Shown here one piece after another: positions 34,160-43,360 of a DNA stretch of 64,000 bases (its first letter is position 1; every line of letters starts with the position of its first letter). The DNA comes from Paracoccus aerius. GTDB taxonomy: Bacteria; Pseudomonadota; Alphaproteobacteria; Rhodobacterales; Rhodobacteraceae. The notes beneath the pieces were generated by a model. The model did not search any database. It was given only the letters and a program-made list of their open reading frames with translations, and was not told the DNA's origin. The stretch lies in the NCBI RefSeq assembly GCF_014656455.1, contig NZ_BNCL01000006.1:157431-221430 (forward strand), written 5' to 3'. The position numbers were made by a program, and so were the translations under genes.

Positions 34160-34816
34160 ATGATCCGCGAGTTTTCATCCGCCGACGTGATGTTCATCGT
34201 CATGGCCGTCCGCTGGACGCTGGTCCTGTCGGCCGTGGCCTTCCTTGGCGGCGCGGTGGGCGGCCTGCTGATCGCCCTGGCGCGCACCTCGGGCAGCAAG
34301 GCACTGCGCCGGATTTCGGCGGGCTTCATCCAGGTGTTCCAGGGCACGCCGCTGCTGATGCAGCTGTTCCTGGTCTATTTCGGGCTGGCCGTGGTGGGCC
34401 TGCCGATCGACCCCCTGCTGGCCGCCGCCGTCGCCCTTACGCTGCACGCAAGCGCCTATCTGGGCGAAATCTGGCGCGGCAGCATCGAGGCCGTCCCCTC
34501 GGGCCAGACCGAGGCCGCGACGGCCCTTGCGCTGTCATATCCCCACAGGATGCGCCATGTGGTGCTGCCTCAGGCCATGCGCATCGCCACCGCGCCGACG
34601 GTGGGCTTCCTGGTGCAGCTGATCAAGGGCACCTCGCTTGCATCCATCATCGGCTTCACCGAACTGACCCGCGCAGGCCAGATCGTCAACAACGCCACCT
34701 TCAAGCCGTTCCTGGTCTTTGGCACCGTGGCCATCCTGTATTTCATCCTGTGCTGGCCCTTGTCGCTGATGGCCCGCAGGCTCGAGGCGCGGATGCGCCT
34801 TGCCGTCACCCGCTGA
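34160..34816 (+). CDS. Polar amino-acid-type ABC permease, second subunit
   Basis: 218 residues. VFQGTPLLMQLFLVYFGLAV and the EAA loop IEAVPSGQTEAATALALSYP show the same family as its neighbour. It starts immediately after the first permease and is followed, after 19 bases with a strong GAGGAGGAG ribosome site, by the binding protein. Confidence 0.92.
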   Translation: MIREFSSADVMFIVMAVRWTLVLSAVAFLGGAVGGLLIALARTSGSKALRRISAGFIQVFQGTPLLMQLFLVYFGLAVVGLPIDPLLAAAVALTLHASAYLGEIWRGSIEAVPSGQTEAATALALSYPHRMRHVVLPQAMRIATAPTVGFLVQLIKGTSLASIIGFTELTRAGQIVNNATFKPFLVFGTVAILYFILCWPLSLMARRLEARMRLAVTR

Positions 34817-34835
34817 ATCTCGAGGAGGAGAAACC

Positions 34836-35633
34836 ATGAAGCTCAACCGTCGCCTGTTCACCGCCCTGGCCGCGTCCTCGCTGGCCCTGGGCCTTGCCAT
34901 GCCCGCATCCGCCGCAGACCTGGCCGCCATCGAAAGCGCCGGCACGATCAAGGTCGGGATGCTGGTCGATTTCCCGCCCTTCGGCATCCAGGACGCCTCG
35001 GGCACGCCCGACGGCTATGACGCCGACGTGGCCAAGGCCCTGGCGGAATCGCTGGGGGTGCAGGCGCAGATCGTGCCGGTGACGGGGCCGAACCGCATCC
35101 CCTACCTGCTGTCGGGGCAGGTGGACGTGCTGGTGGCTTCGTTGGGCATCACCGAGGAGCGGGCCCAACGGGTCGATTTCTCGGCCCCCTATGCGGGCAT
35201 CAGCATCGCCGTCTATGGCGCAACGGGAACCGAGGTGGCGGGACCCGCCGATCTGGCCGGACAGACCATCGCCGTGGCCCGCGCCTCGACGCAGGACACC
35301 GGCGTGACCGAGGTCGCCCCCGAGGGCACGGAAATCCGCCGCTTCGACGACGACGCAAGCGCGGTGCAGGCGCTGCTGTCGGGCCAGGTCAACCTGATCG
35401 GCCTGTCGAACGTGGTCTTCCTGCAGGTGGACAAGGTCGCGGCGGGCAAGTTCGACAAGAAGTTCGACCTGTCCAGCCAGGTGCAGGGCATCGCGGTGGC
35501 GCCAGGATCCGACGCGCTGCTGGAAAAGGTGAATGCCTTTGTCCAGACCGCCCGCAGCGACGGCACGCTGGACGAAATCCACCAGAAATGGCTGGGCGAG
35601 CCGCTGCCCGACTTCGTCAAGACCGCCGAGTAA
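34836..35633 (+). CDS. Amino-acid-type ABC substrate-binding protein
   Basis: 265 residues with a Sec signal ([20 protein letters not shown], cleavage after ASA). The family 3 binding fold is evident: [40 protein letters not shown], and [20 protein letters not shown]. The conserved Arg that contacts the ligand carboxylate in amino-acid binders is replaced in the usual place by a region [11 protein letters not shown], where R is kept. The ligand therefore probably has a carboxylate next to an amino or hydroxyl group. A hairpin with a weak T-run follows the gene. Confidence 0.88.
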   Translation: MKLNRRLFTALAASSLALGLAMPASAADLAAIESAGTIKVGMLVDFPPFGIQDASGTPDGYDADVAKALAESLGVQAQIVPVTGPNRIPYLLSGQVDVLVASLGITEERAQRVDFSAPYAGISIAVYGATGTEVAGPADLAGQTIAVARASTQDTGVTEVAPEGTEIRRFDDDASAVQALLSGQVNLIGLSNVVFLQVDKVAAGKFDKKFDLSSQVQGIAVAPGSDALLEKVNAFVQTARSDGTLDEIHQKWLGEPLPDFVKTAE

Positions 35634-35642
35634 CCGCGACAG

Positions 35643-35670
35643 CCCGGCCCCCGCGGCCGGGCCGCTTCTT
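35643..35670 (+). terminator. Intra-operon hairpin after the binding-protein gene
   Basis: CCCGGCC (35643-35649) pairs with GGCCGGG (35655-35661), followed by CCGCTTCTT. It probably works as a partial terminator or 3' stabiliser that raises binding-protein mRNA over the ATPase and enzyme genes downstream. Confidence 0.5.
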
Positions 35671-35685
35671 GCAGGGAGCAGGACA

Positions 35686-36416
<731 letters not shown>

Positions 36417-36420
<4 letters not shown>

Positions 36421-37337
36421 CCCGGCCCCGGATCCTTTGCCTCGCCGACCTCAAGCCGCAGGACATGGCCCAGCGGCTGGAAGGCGACTACCACGTCCTG
36501 CGCGACATCGCGGATGCCGCCGATGTCGAGGCGGTGGTGACCGCAGGCAATGTCGGCCTGTCGACGGCGCAGATGGCGCAGCTTCCCGCGCTGCGGCTTA
36601 TCGCGGTGAACGGCGTCGGCGTCGATGCGGTGGACCTGGCCCAGGCCGCGCGCCGCGGCATCGCCGTGACCACGACGCCAGACGTGCTGTCGCAGGCCGT
36701 GGCGGAAATGGCCCTGGCCCTGGCGCTTGCCACGGGCCGGCAGGTGGCCGAGGGCGACCGCTTCGTCCGTGCGGGCCAATGGGCCGGGGGCGGCAAGCTG
36801 GGGCTGGCTTCCTCGGTCCTGGACCGGCGGGCCGGGATCCTCGGCTATGGCCGCATCGGCCGGCGGCTGGCGGACATGCTGCGCGGTCTGGGGATGGTTG
36901 TCAGCTATACCGCCCGAAGCGAAAGGCCCGACAGCCCCGACTGCTTCCGCCCCGATGCGGTCAGCCTGGCGCAGGATTGCGAGCTGCTGTTCGTGACCGC
37001 AGCGGGTGGCGAGGGGACGCGCAACCTGGTCGATGCCGCCGTCCTGTCTGCCCTTGGCGCCCAGGGGATCGTCGTCAACGTGGCCCGCGGGCCGGTCGTG
37101 GACACAGCGGCGCTGGTTGCTGCCTTGCAATCGGGCACCATTGCCGGGGCGGGACTGGATGTCTTCGACGACGAACCGGACGTGCCGCAATCGCTGCTGG
37201 ATGCGCCGAATTGCGTGCTGACGCCGCATATCGGATCGGCCACGGTCCAGGCGCGGCGGGCCATGGCGCAACTGGTGCTGGACAACCTCGCCGCCCATTT
37301 CGCGGGCCAGCCCTTGCCCACCCCCTATCCCGGCTGA
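36417..37337 (+). CDS. D-2-hydroxyacid dehydrogenase (GhrB/SerA-like)
   Basis: 306 residues. NAD(P) Rossmann motif [20 protein letters not shown] (about 138-157), and catalytic Arg, Glu and His in [20 protein letters not shown] and [10 protein letters not shown] are all in place, so it should interconvert a 2-keto acid and a D-2-hydroxy acid. It overlaps the ABC ATPase gene and is followed by the sugar kinase after three bases. The combination suggests an aldonic-acid-like or hydroxy-acid ligand; hydroxypyruvate/glyoxylate reductase is the nearest named activity, but the substrate is unproven. Confidence 0.85.
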
Positions 37338-37340
37338 CCC

Positions 37341-38279
37341 ATGCGCGTCCTGTCCATCGGCGAGCCGCTGATCGAGTTCACCAGCCGGCGCGACGCCCCC
37401 TCGACCTTCGACCGCAGGGCCGGGGGCGACACGCTGAACACCGCCATCTACCTGGCGCGGCTGATGGGGCCGGGAAGGGTCGGCTACCTGTCCTGCCTGG
37501 GGGACGACCCGCACAGCCAATGGCTTCGCGCGCAGATAGCAGGGGAAGGCGTTGATACCCGCTTCCTGCTGGAACGTCCGGGCGCACGGCCGGGTCTCAG
37601 CTTCGTCGCCACCGACGCGGCAGGCGAACGCAGCTTCGCCTACTGGCGCGACCAGTCGCCCTTCCGGGACATGTTCGGGGACGGCGCGGGTCTTGATGCT
37701 TTGGATCATGCCGACACGTTGTTCCTGTCCGCGGTGGCCCTGGCCGTGTTGCGCCCGGCGGGGCGAGCGGCGCTGCTGGACGCGCTGCAACAGCGGCGGG
37801 CGCAGGGGGCGGCCGTGGTCTTTGACACGAACTACCGCCCTGCCCTGTGGCCCGATGCCGCGACCGCAAGGGACGCGATCGCCCGTGCGGCAAAGCTGGC
37901 TTCGCTGCTGCTGCCTTCTTTTGACGACATGGCGGCCTGCTTCGGCAGCGCCGACCCGGCCGGGGCCATCGCCGCCCTGCGCGGCATGACCGATGCCGAG
38001 ATCATCCTGACCACCGGCGGCGGACCCGTCCTGCGCTGCGCCACCGGAAGCGACAGGAGTGAACGGCACGAGTTGCCGCCCCCCGTGGCGGCTGTCGATA
38101 CCACCGGCGCGGGCGACAGCTTCAATGCGGGGCTTCTTGCCGCGCGCATGGCGGGACTGGCGGTGGACAGGGCCATTGCCGCCGGGGCGCGGCTTGCCTC
38201 GGTTGTCGTGACCCATCCGGGCGCAGTCATTCCCCGCACCGCGATGCCCGCTCTGCCAACGAACGAAAGCCTGCCATGA
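37341..38279 (+). CDS. PfkB-family kinase, 2-keto-3-deoxygluconate kinase-like
   Basis: 312 residues. The opening VLSIGEPLIEFTSRRDAPST and RAGGDTLNTAIYLARLMGPG is the KdgK-type version of the ribokinase signature; SFAYWRDQSPFRDMF matches the R-x-W/Y-R region that KdgK uses for its acidic sugar. The C-terminal VDTTGAGDSFNAGLLAARMA provides the ATP anion hole and catalytic Asp. It would phosphorylate a 2-keto-3-deoxy aldonate. Its stop overlaps the next start by ATGA. No KDPG aldolase is encoded nearby. Confidence 0.82.
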   Translation: MRVLSIGEPLIEFTSRRDAPSTFDRRAGGDTLNTAIYLARLMGPGRVGYLSCLGDDPHSQWLRAQIAGEGVDTRFLLERPGARPGLSFVATDAAGERSFAYWRDQSPFRDMFGDGAGLDALDHADTLFLSAVALAVLRPAGRAALLDALQQRRAQGAAVVFDTNYRPALWPDAATARDAIARAAKLASLLLPSFDDMAACFGSADPAGAIAALRGMTDAEIILTTGGGPVLRCATGSDRSERHELPPPVAAVDTTGAGDSFNAGLLAARMAGLAVDRAIAAGARLASVVVTHPGAVIPRTAMPALPTNESLP

Positions 38280-39022
38280 CCCTTGCCTTTGACGCCGCCG
38301 CCGCCGCACGCACGCTGCTGGACATCCGCAAGGGCGCGCCCCGTCCGCCGGGCCTGCCGGTGACGCCGCCCGATACGGCGGCGGCCTATGCCGTGCAGCG
38401 CGCGGTGATCGCCGAACTGGGCGGAGGGGCCTGGAAGATGGCGCTGCTGGGCGGTCGCGACCGTCATGCCGGCGCCCTGCCCGGCGGGCTGATCGCATCT
38501 TCGGGCGACACATCGCCGCCCCTGCCCCCCGACGCCTCCATCGAGGTCGAGACCGCCCTGATCCTTGGCGCCGATCTTGCCCCCGGCGCGGACGAGGCCG
38601 CGGTCCTGGCCGCCATCGCCGAGGTGCGGCTTTGCTTCGAGATCGTCGCCTCGCGCTATGCCGACCGGACGGCGGTCGCTCCGCTGGAGGCCATGGCCGA
38701 CGCCTTCAGCGCGGGCGGGATCGTGCTGGGCGACCCGTTGGAGGGCTGGCGCGAGGCGACAAGCGGACCGCTGGGCATCCGCCTGTGGCTGGACGACCAG
38801 CCTGTCGAGGCCGCCGAAACCGTGCAAGGCCCGGACGACGCCCTTTCCTTCCTGGCGTGGCTTGCCAGTCATGCCGCGCAGCAAGGCCTGCCGCTGCGCC
38901 GGGGCGATCTCATCATCACCGGGGCCAGGATGGGCCCGCTGCCGCTGAACGGCGCCACGCGCGCCCGCGCCACCGCTTGCGGGGCCGAGGTTTCGGCCAG
39001 CCTGCACTACAAGGCCGAATAG
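38276..39022 (+). CDS. 2-keto-4-pentenoate hydratase-like protein (MhpD/FAH fold)
   Basis: 248 residues. RTLLDIRKGAPRPPGL and DTAAAYAVQRAVIAEL at the N-terminus, VETALILGADLAPG and VRLCFEIVASRYADR in the middle, and RGDLIITGARMGPLPL at the end follow the MhpD-type hydratase/decarboxylase pattern of the fumarylacetoacetase fold, with Glu ligands for a divalent metal. Such enzymes hydrate or decarboxylate 2-keto acids. Last gene of the LacI-linked operon. It could act on a dehydrated 2-keto-3-deoxy acid, which would fit with the kinase and dehydrogenase, but the reaction is not known. Confidence 0.78.
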   Translation: MTLAFDAAAAARTLLDIRKGAPRPPGLPVTPPDTAAAYAVQRAVIAELGGGAWKMALLGGRDRHAGALPGGLIASSGDTSPPLPPDASIEVETALILGADLAPGADEAAVLAAIAEVRLCFEIVASRYADRTAVAPLEAMADAFSAGGIVLGDPLEGWREATSGPLGIRLWLDDQPVEAAETVQGPDDALSFLAWLASHAAQQGLPLRRGDLIITGARMGPLPLNGATRARATACGAEVSASLHYKAE

Positions 39023-39228
39023 CCGTTGCCTTCGAGCGGCAGGGTGATTCTGCCCGATCGACTTCGAACCAGTTATCTCGTCCCGCACGCGTTTCCAAAC
39101 TGACCAGGATACAGGCACTGCAGGCACAAAGCAGGCAGGTCGTCCCCTGAAAACATCTTCAGCGGGCGGGTAACGCCGAATGGATGGGCCGGGGCACCCC
39201 TCATAAGCTAAGGACTGGTTCATGGCCC
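39023..39228. other. Upstream part of the nas intergenic region
   Basis: About 200 bases that should hold the nas promoter. A GGCAC-N5-AGGCA stretch near 39123 has GG and GC at sigma-54 spacing but is a poor match. A weak hairpin GGCAG/CTGCC (39038-39054) may end the preceding operon. Nothing else is clear. Confidence 0.35.
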
Positions 39229-39268
39229 GGCGCAACGAAGCGCCACCGGCCCGCTCGCAACGATGCGG
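39229..39268 (+). promoter_or_regulatory. ANTAR (NasT) target: paired hexaloop hairpins in the nas leader
   Basis: Hairpin 1 is GGCGC-AACGAA-GCGCC (39229-39244). Hairpin 2 has the loop AACGAT (39259-39264) closed by CGC and GCG, extended by a T-G wobble. Both hexaloops have A at position 1 and G at position 4, the rule for ANTAR-domain antiterminators. A terminator-like hairpin follows at 39293 and the nasA start 120 bases on. The NasT protein at 47151-47738 is the obvious ligand. Confidence 0.68.
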
Positions 39269-39292
39269 CAATTCCCGAAGCGTCACGGTGTG

Positions 39293-39312
39293 GCCGGTCC
39301 TGCCCGGCTTCT
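39293..39312 (+). terminator. Leader terminator before the nitrate transporter gene
   Basis: GCCGG (39293-39297) and CCGGC (39304-39308) pair around a 6-base loop and are followed by TTCT. The stem is short and the U-run weak. In the NasT model it stops transcription when nitrate is absent and is overcome when NasT holds the upstream hexaloop hairpins. Confidence 0.5.
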
Positions 39313-39363
39313 CGGCATCGCGCTTCTGACAGCCACTGATCCCCGTCAGCCATCGGAGCATCC

Positions 39364-40578
39364 ATGTCCGTCCCCATTCCCGCCGCCTTCGGCGATGCGC
39401 GTCGCGCGCTGAGCTTGTCCACCGCAGCCTTCACCGTCTGCTTTGCGGTCTGGACGATCTTTTCCATCATCGGCATCCAGATCCGCGACCAGCTTTCCCT
39501 GACCGAGACGCAATTCGGCCTGCTGGTCGGCGCCCCGATCCTGACGGGATCGCTGGTCCGCGTCGTGCTGGGCGTCGCCACCGACCGCCTGGGCGGACGG
39601 CTGGTCTACACGCTGACCATGCTTGCCGCCGCGGCGGCCACCTTTCTTCTGTCCTGGGCCACGACCTATCCGCAGATGCTGGTCGCCGCCCTGGGCGTGG
39701 GCATCGCCGGTGGCAGTTTCGCCGTCGGCGTGGCTTACGTGTCGCGTTTCTTCGACGGCGCGCGCCAGGGCACCGCGCTTGGCATCTTCGGGGTCGGCAA
39801 TGTCGGGGCAGCGGTCACGAAGTTTGCCGCGCCCTTTGTGATGATCGCCCTTGGCTGGCAGGCCACCGCGCAGATCTGGGCGGCTGTGCTGGCGCTGACC
39901 GCGCTGCTGTTCTGGGCCTTCTCGACCGATGATCCGGTCACCGCGGCCAATCGCGGCCGCCGAGCGCCGCTTCGCAGCCTGAGAGCCGAGTTCGCACCCC
40001 TGCGCGATCTGCGGGTGTGGCGCTTTTCGGCCTATTACTTCTTCAGCTTCGGCGCCTTTGTGGCCCTGGCGCTGTGGCTGCCGCATTTCCTGATCGGGGT
40101 CTACGGCTTCGACGTGAAGACCGCTGGGCTGGTCGGGGCCGCCTATTCGGTTCCCGCCTCGATCTTCCGCGCCTACGGGGGTGTTCTGTCGGACCGGATC
40201 GGCGCGCGGTCGGTTCTGTACGCGACCTTCATGGTCTCGCTGGCCGCGACCGCCATCCTGGTCCTGCTGCCGGGCCTGCCGGTCGCGGGCTTTCTTCTGG
40301 TGATCTTCATGCTGGGCTTCTTCATGAGCCTGGGCAAGGCCGCCGTCTACAAGCACATCCCCAGCTATTACCCGCAGAACGTGGGCGCGGTGGGCGGTCT
40401 GGTCGGCATGATCGGCGGCCTCGGCGGCTTTCTTCTGCCGCTGCTGTTCGGCTGGCTGAAGGACCAGACCGGATCGTGGTCCAGCTGCTTTGCCGTCCTG
40501 TTCCTGCTGGTCGCGGGCTGCACCCTTTGGATGCACCTGTCGATCCGCCGGTCCCGCACCGTCCTGCAAGCCGCCTGA
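39364..40578 (+). CDS. nasA: Nitrate/nitrite MFS transporter (NarK/NasA family)
   Basis: 404 residues, 12 membrane segments. GVGIAGGSFAVGVAYVSRFF and GIFGVGNVGAAVTKFAAPFV are the two Gly-rich nitrate signature stretches of the NNP family, and an Arg in segment 2 (GSLVRVVLGVATDRLGGR) is the expected nitrate-binding residue. First gene of the assimilatory cluster, as in Paracoccus nas operons; the long upstream leader carries the antitermination signals. The start at 39364 lies just after TCGGAGCATCC, giving GGAG spaced eight bases. Confidence 0.88.
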   Translation: MSVPIPAAFGDARRALSLSTAAFTVCFAVWTIFSIIGIQIRDQLSLTETQFGLLVGAPILTGSLVRVVLGVATDRLGGRLVYTLTMLAAAAATFLLSWATTYPQMLVAALGVGIAGGSFAVGVAYVSRFFDGARQGTALGIFGVGNVGAAVTKFAAPFVMIALGWQATAQIWAAVLALTALLFWAFSTDDPVTAANRGRRAPLRSLRAEFAPLRDLRVWRFSAYYFFSFGAFVALALWLPHFLIGVYGFDVKTAGLVGAAYSVPASIFRAYGGVLSDRIGARSVLYATFMVSLAATAILVLLPGLPVAGFLLVIFMLGFFMSLGKAAVYKHIPSYYPQNVGAVGGLVGMIGGLGGFLLPLLFGWLKDQTGSWSSCFAVLFLLVAGCTLWMHLSIRRSRTVLQAA

Positions 40579-40588
40579 GGAGCAAGCT

Positions 40589-43018
40589 ATGAAAAGGAAA
40601 CTTGTCGTCATTGGCGCGGGCATGGCCTCGGGCCGGATGCTGGAACAACTGTTCGACGCCGCCCCCGACGCCTACGAGGTGACGCTGTTCAACGCGGAAC
40701 CGCGCGGAAACTATAACCGGCTGATGCTGTCGCCGGTCCTGTCGGGCGAAAAGACCTATGAACAGATCGTCACCCATGACGACGCCTGGTATGCCGCCCA
40801 CGGCGTCGACTGCCGCTTCGGAGAGCCGGTGGTCCGGATCGACCGCAAGAACCGCGTGGTCTATTCGGGCAGCGGCGGCGCGCCATATGACGCGCTTGTC
40901 ATCGCCACCGGGTCCGCGCCCTTCATCATCCCCGTTCCGGGCAAGGATCTGCCGGGAGTTGTCACCTATCGCGACCTTGAAGACACGCAGGCGATGATCG
41001 ACACGGCGGGCAAGGATGCCGTGGTGATCGGCGGCGGGCTGCTGGGGCTTGAGGCCGCGGCCGGCATGGCCGCGCGCGGCGCCCGCGTCACCGTGATCCA
41101 CCTCATGGGCCACCTGATGGAGCGCCAGCTTGACCCGGCAGCGGGATACCTGCTGCAAAAGGATCTGGAACGGCGGGGCATCACCGTCCATTGCAAGGGC
41201 GCGACCAAGGCCATCCTGGGCACCGACCGGGCCGAGGCCGTGCTGCTGGAGGACGGCACCGTTTATCCCGCCGACCTGGTCTGCATGGCCGTGGGCATCC
41301 GCCCCGAAGTGCGGCTGGCCAATGACGCGCATCTTGAGGTCGAGCGCGGCATCGTCGTGGACGACGCCCTGCGCACCAGCGATCCGCATATCTTCGCGCT
41401 TGGCGAATGCGTGGAACATCGCGGCCAGGTCTTCGGCCTTGTCGCGCCCCTTTATGACCAGGCCAAGGTCTTGGCGCAGACGCTTCTGGACCAGCCGGCG
41501 ATGTTCGCGCCCGTGCAGACCGCGACCAAGCTGAAGGTGACGGGCTGCGACCTGTTCAGCGCGGGCGATTTCGCCGATGCACCGGGGCGCGAGGATATCG
41601 TGTTCCGCGATCCGGGGCGCGGCATCTACAAGCGACTGGTGCTGGAAAGCGACCGCATCGTCGGCGTGGTCATGTATGGCGATACCGCCGACGGGGCATG
41701 GTTCTATGGGCTGATGAAGGATGGTACCGACATCGGCCCAATGCGCGACACGCTGATCTTCGGTCCGGCCTTCCAGGGGGGTGCCGCCCCGGACCCTATG
41801 GCGGCCGTTGCAGCCTTGCCGCCTGAAGCGGAGATCTGCGGCTGCAACGGCGTTTCCAAGGGCGCGATCATGAATGCGGTTGCAGGCGGCGCCTGCACGC
41901 TGGACGCCGTGCGGGCCTGCACCAAGGCCTCGGCCTCCTGCGGCACCTGCAGCGGGCTTGTGGGGCAGGTCATGGCCCTGGCTTCGGGGGGCGAGGTTCA
42001 GGATACCCCCGCCGGCCTGTGCAAATGCACCGACCACAGCCACGAGGATGTGCGCCGCCTGATCCGGGCGATGGGGCTGAAGTCCATCCCCGCCGTCATG
42101 CAGGAGCTTGGCTGGAAGACCGTGGGCGGCTGCCATTCCTGCCGCCCGGCGCTGAACTACTACCTGCTGGCCGAATACCCGCTGGAATACCGCGACGACC
42201 GCCAGTCGCGCTTCGTCAACGAACGCAACCACGCCAACATCCAGAAGGACGGCACCTATTCGGTGGTGCCGCGCATGTGGGGCGGCGTCACAACTCCGGC
42301 CGAACTGCGCGCCATCGCGGATGCTGCCGAGAAGTACAACGTGCCGATGGTCAAGGTCACGGGCGGGCAGCGGATCGACCTGCTGGGTGTGCGCAAGGAG
42401 GACCTGCCGCATATGTGGGCCGACCTGAACGCCGCCGGGATGGTGTCGGGCGCCGCCTATTCCAAGGGCCTTCGCACGGTCAAGACCTGCGTCGGCAAGG
42501 AGTTCTGCCGCGTCGGCACCCAGGATTCGACAGGCCTCGGGATCAGGCTGGAAAAGCTGATGTGGGGGTCGTGGACGCCGCACAAGCTGAAGCTGGGTGT
42601 GTCCGGCTGCCCCCGCAACTGCGCCGAGGCCACCTGCAAGGACATCGGCGTCGTCTGCGTGGATTCGGGCTATAACATCGTCATCGGCGGCGCGGCCGGG
42701 ATGGAGGTCAAGGAAACCCGACCCCTCGCATCCACCCCGTCCGAGGACGAGGCGGTCGAGATCATCCTGGCCGTGACCCAGCTTTACCGGGAACACGCCC
42801 GCTACCTGGAGCGCATCTGGAAGTGGATGGGCAAGGTGGGCCTCGACTGGATCAAGGCGCAGGTCGTGGACGACCTGGCAAACCGCCGCGCCCTGGTCGA
42901 ACGGTTCGAGATCAGCCAGTCCGTTTATCGCCGCGACCCCTGGGCCGACCTTTCCACCCCCACCGAGACGCCCAAGTGGGCGCCCCTTGCCGACCTGACG
43001 CTGGAGGCCGCGGAATGA
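40589..43018 (+). CDS. nirB: Assimilatory NAD(P)H nitrite reductase, large subunit
   Basis: 809 residues, reducing nitrite to ammonium. The N-terminal FAD domain begins KLVVIGAGMASGRMLEQL, with a second dinucleotide fold at VVIGGGLLGLEAAAGM. A BFD-type [2Fe-2S] domain lies near 417-455 (ICGCNGVSKG, CTKASASCGTC). The C-terminal siroheme-[4Fe-4S] domain carries CVGKEFC (about 633-639) and CPRNCAEATC (about 674-683). Start at 40589 follows AGGAGCAAGCT. Equivalent to nasB of Paracoccus denitrificans. It overlaps the small-subunit gene by ATGA. Confidence 0.95.
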   Translation: MKRKLVVIGAGMASGRMLEQLFDAAPDAYEVTLFNAEPRGNYNRLMLSPVLSGEKTYEQIVTHDDAWYAAHGVDCRFGEPVVRIDRKNRVVYSGSGGAPYDALVIATGSAPFIIPVPGKDLPGVVTYRDLEDTQAMIDTAGKDAVVIGGGLLGLEAAAGMAARGARVTVIHLMGHLMERQLDPAAGYLLQKDLERRGITVHCKGATKAILGTDRAEAVLLEDGTVYPADLVCMAVGIRPEVRLANDAHLEVERGIVVDDALRTSDPHIFALGECVEHRGQVFGLVAPLYDQAKVLAQTLLDQPAMFAPVQTATKLKVTGCDLFSAGDFADAPGREDIVFRDPGRGIYKRLVLESDRIVGVVMYGDTADGAWFYGLMKDGTDIGPMRDTLIFGPAFQGGAAPDPMAAVAALPPEAEICGCNGVSKGAIMNAVAGGACTLDAVRACTKASASCGTCSGLVGQVMALASGGEVQDTPAGLCKCTDHSHEDVRRLIRAMGLKSIPAVMQELGWKTVGGCHSCRPALNYYLLAEYPLEYRDDRQSRFVNERNHANIQKDGTYSVVPRMWGGVTTPAELRAIADAAEKYNVPMVKVTGGQRIDLLGVRKEDLPHMWADLNAAGMVSGAAYSKGLRTVKTCVGKEFCRVGTQDSTGLGIRLEKLMWGSWTPHKLKLGVSGCPRNCAEATCKDIGVVCVDSGYNIVIGGAAGMEVKETRPLASTPSEDEAVEIILAVTQLYREHARYLERIWKWMGKVGLDWIKAQVVDDLANRRALVERFEISQSVYRRDPWADLSTPTETPKWAPLADLTLEAAE

Positions 43019-43350
43019 CCGTCTTCGTCGACATCGGATCCCTGGACGACATCCCCCGGCAAGGCGCGCGCCTGGTCAGGACCGCGCAGGGCTGCGTGGC
43101 TGTGTTCCGCACCGCCGATGACAGGGTCTTCGCCCTGGACGACCGCTGCCCCCACAAGGGCGGGCCGCTGTCCGAAGGCATCGTCCACGGCACGGCGGTC
43201 ACATGTCCGTTGCACAACTGGGTCTTCGACCTGAACACCGGGCAGGCCCAAGGCGCGGACGACGGGGCGGTCGGGACCTATGCCGTCCGGGTCCAGGGGG
43301 GGCGCATCCTGATCGACGCCAGCCTGATCCGCCGCAGCGCCGCCGCCTGA
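43015..43350 (+). CDS. nirD: Nitrite reductase small subunit with intact Rieske site
   Basis: 111-residue Rieske-fold subunit. All four [2Fe-2S] ligands are present: C45 and H47 (RCPHKGGPLS), C64 and H67 (TCPLHNW). Many NirD proteins, such as that of E. coli, lack them, so this one matches the NasG ferredoxin type of Paracoccus, thought to pass electrons between the nitrite and nitrate reductases. Its start overlaps nirB and its stop is ten bases before the nitrate reductase start. The placement between the two reductases suits an electron shuttle. Confidence 0.9.
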   Translation: MTVFVDIGSLDDIPRQGARLVRTAQGCVAVFRTADDRVFALDDRCPHKGGPLSEGIVHGTAVTCPLHNWVFDLNTGQAQGADDGAVGTYAVRVQGGRILIDASLIRRSAAA

Positions 43351-43360
43351 AGGATTGCCG

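Noticed and set aside
39100..39140. Sigma-54 promoter before nasA (GGCAC-N5-AGGCA)
   Set aside because: GG and GC have the right 10-base spacing, but the -12 box lacks the TTGC pattern, so it is not supported as a call.
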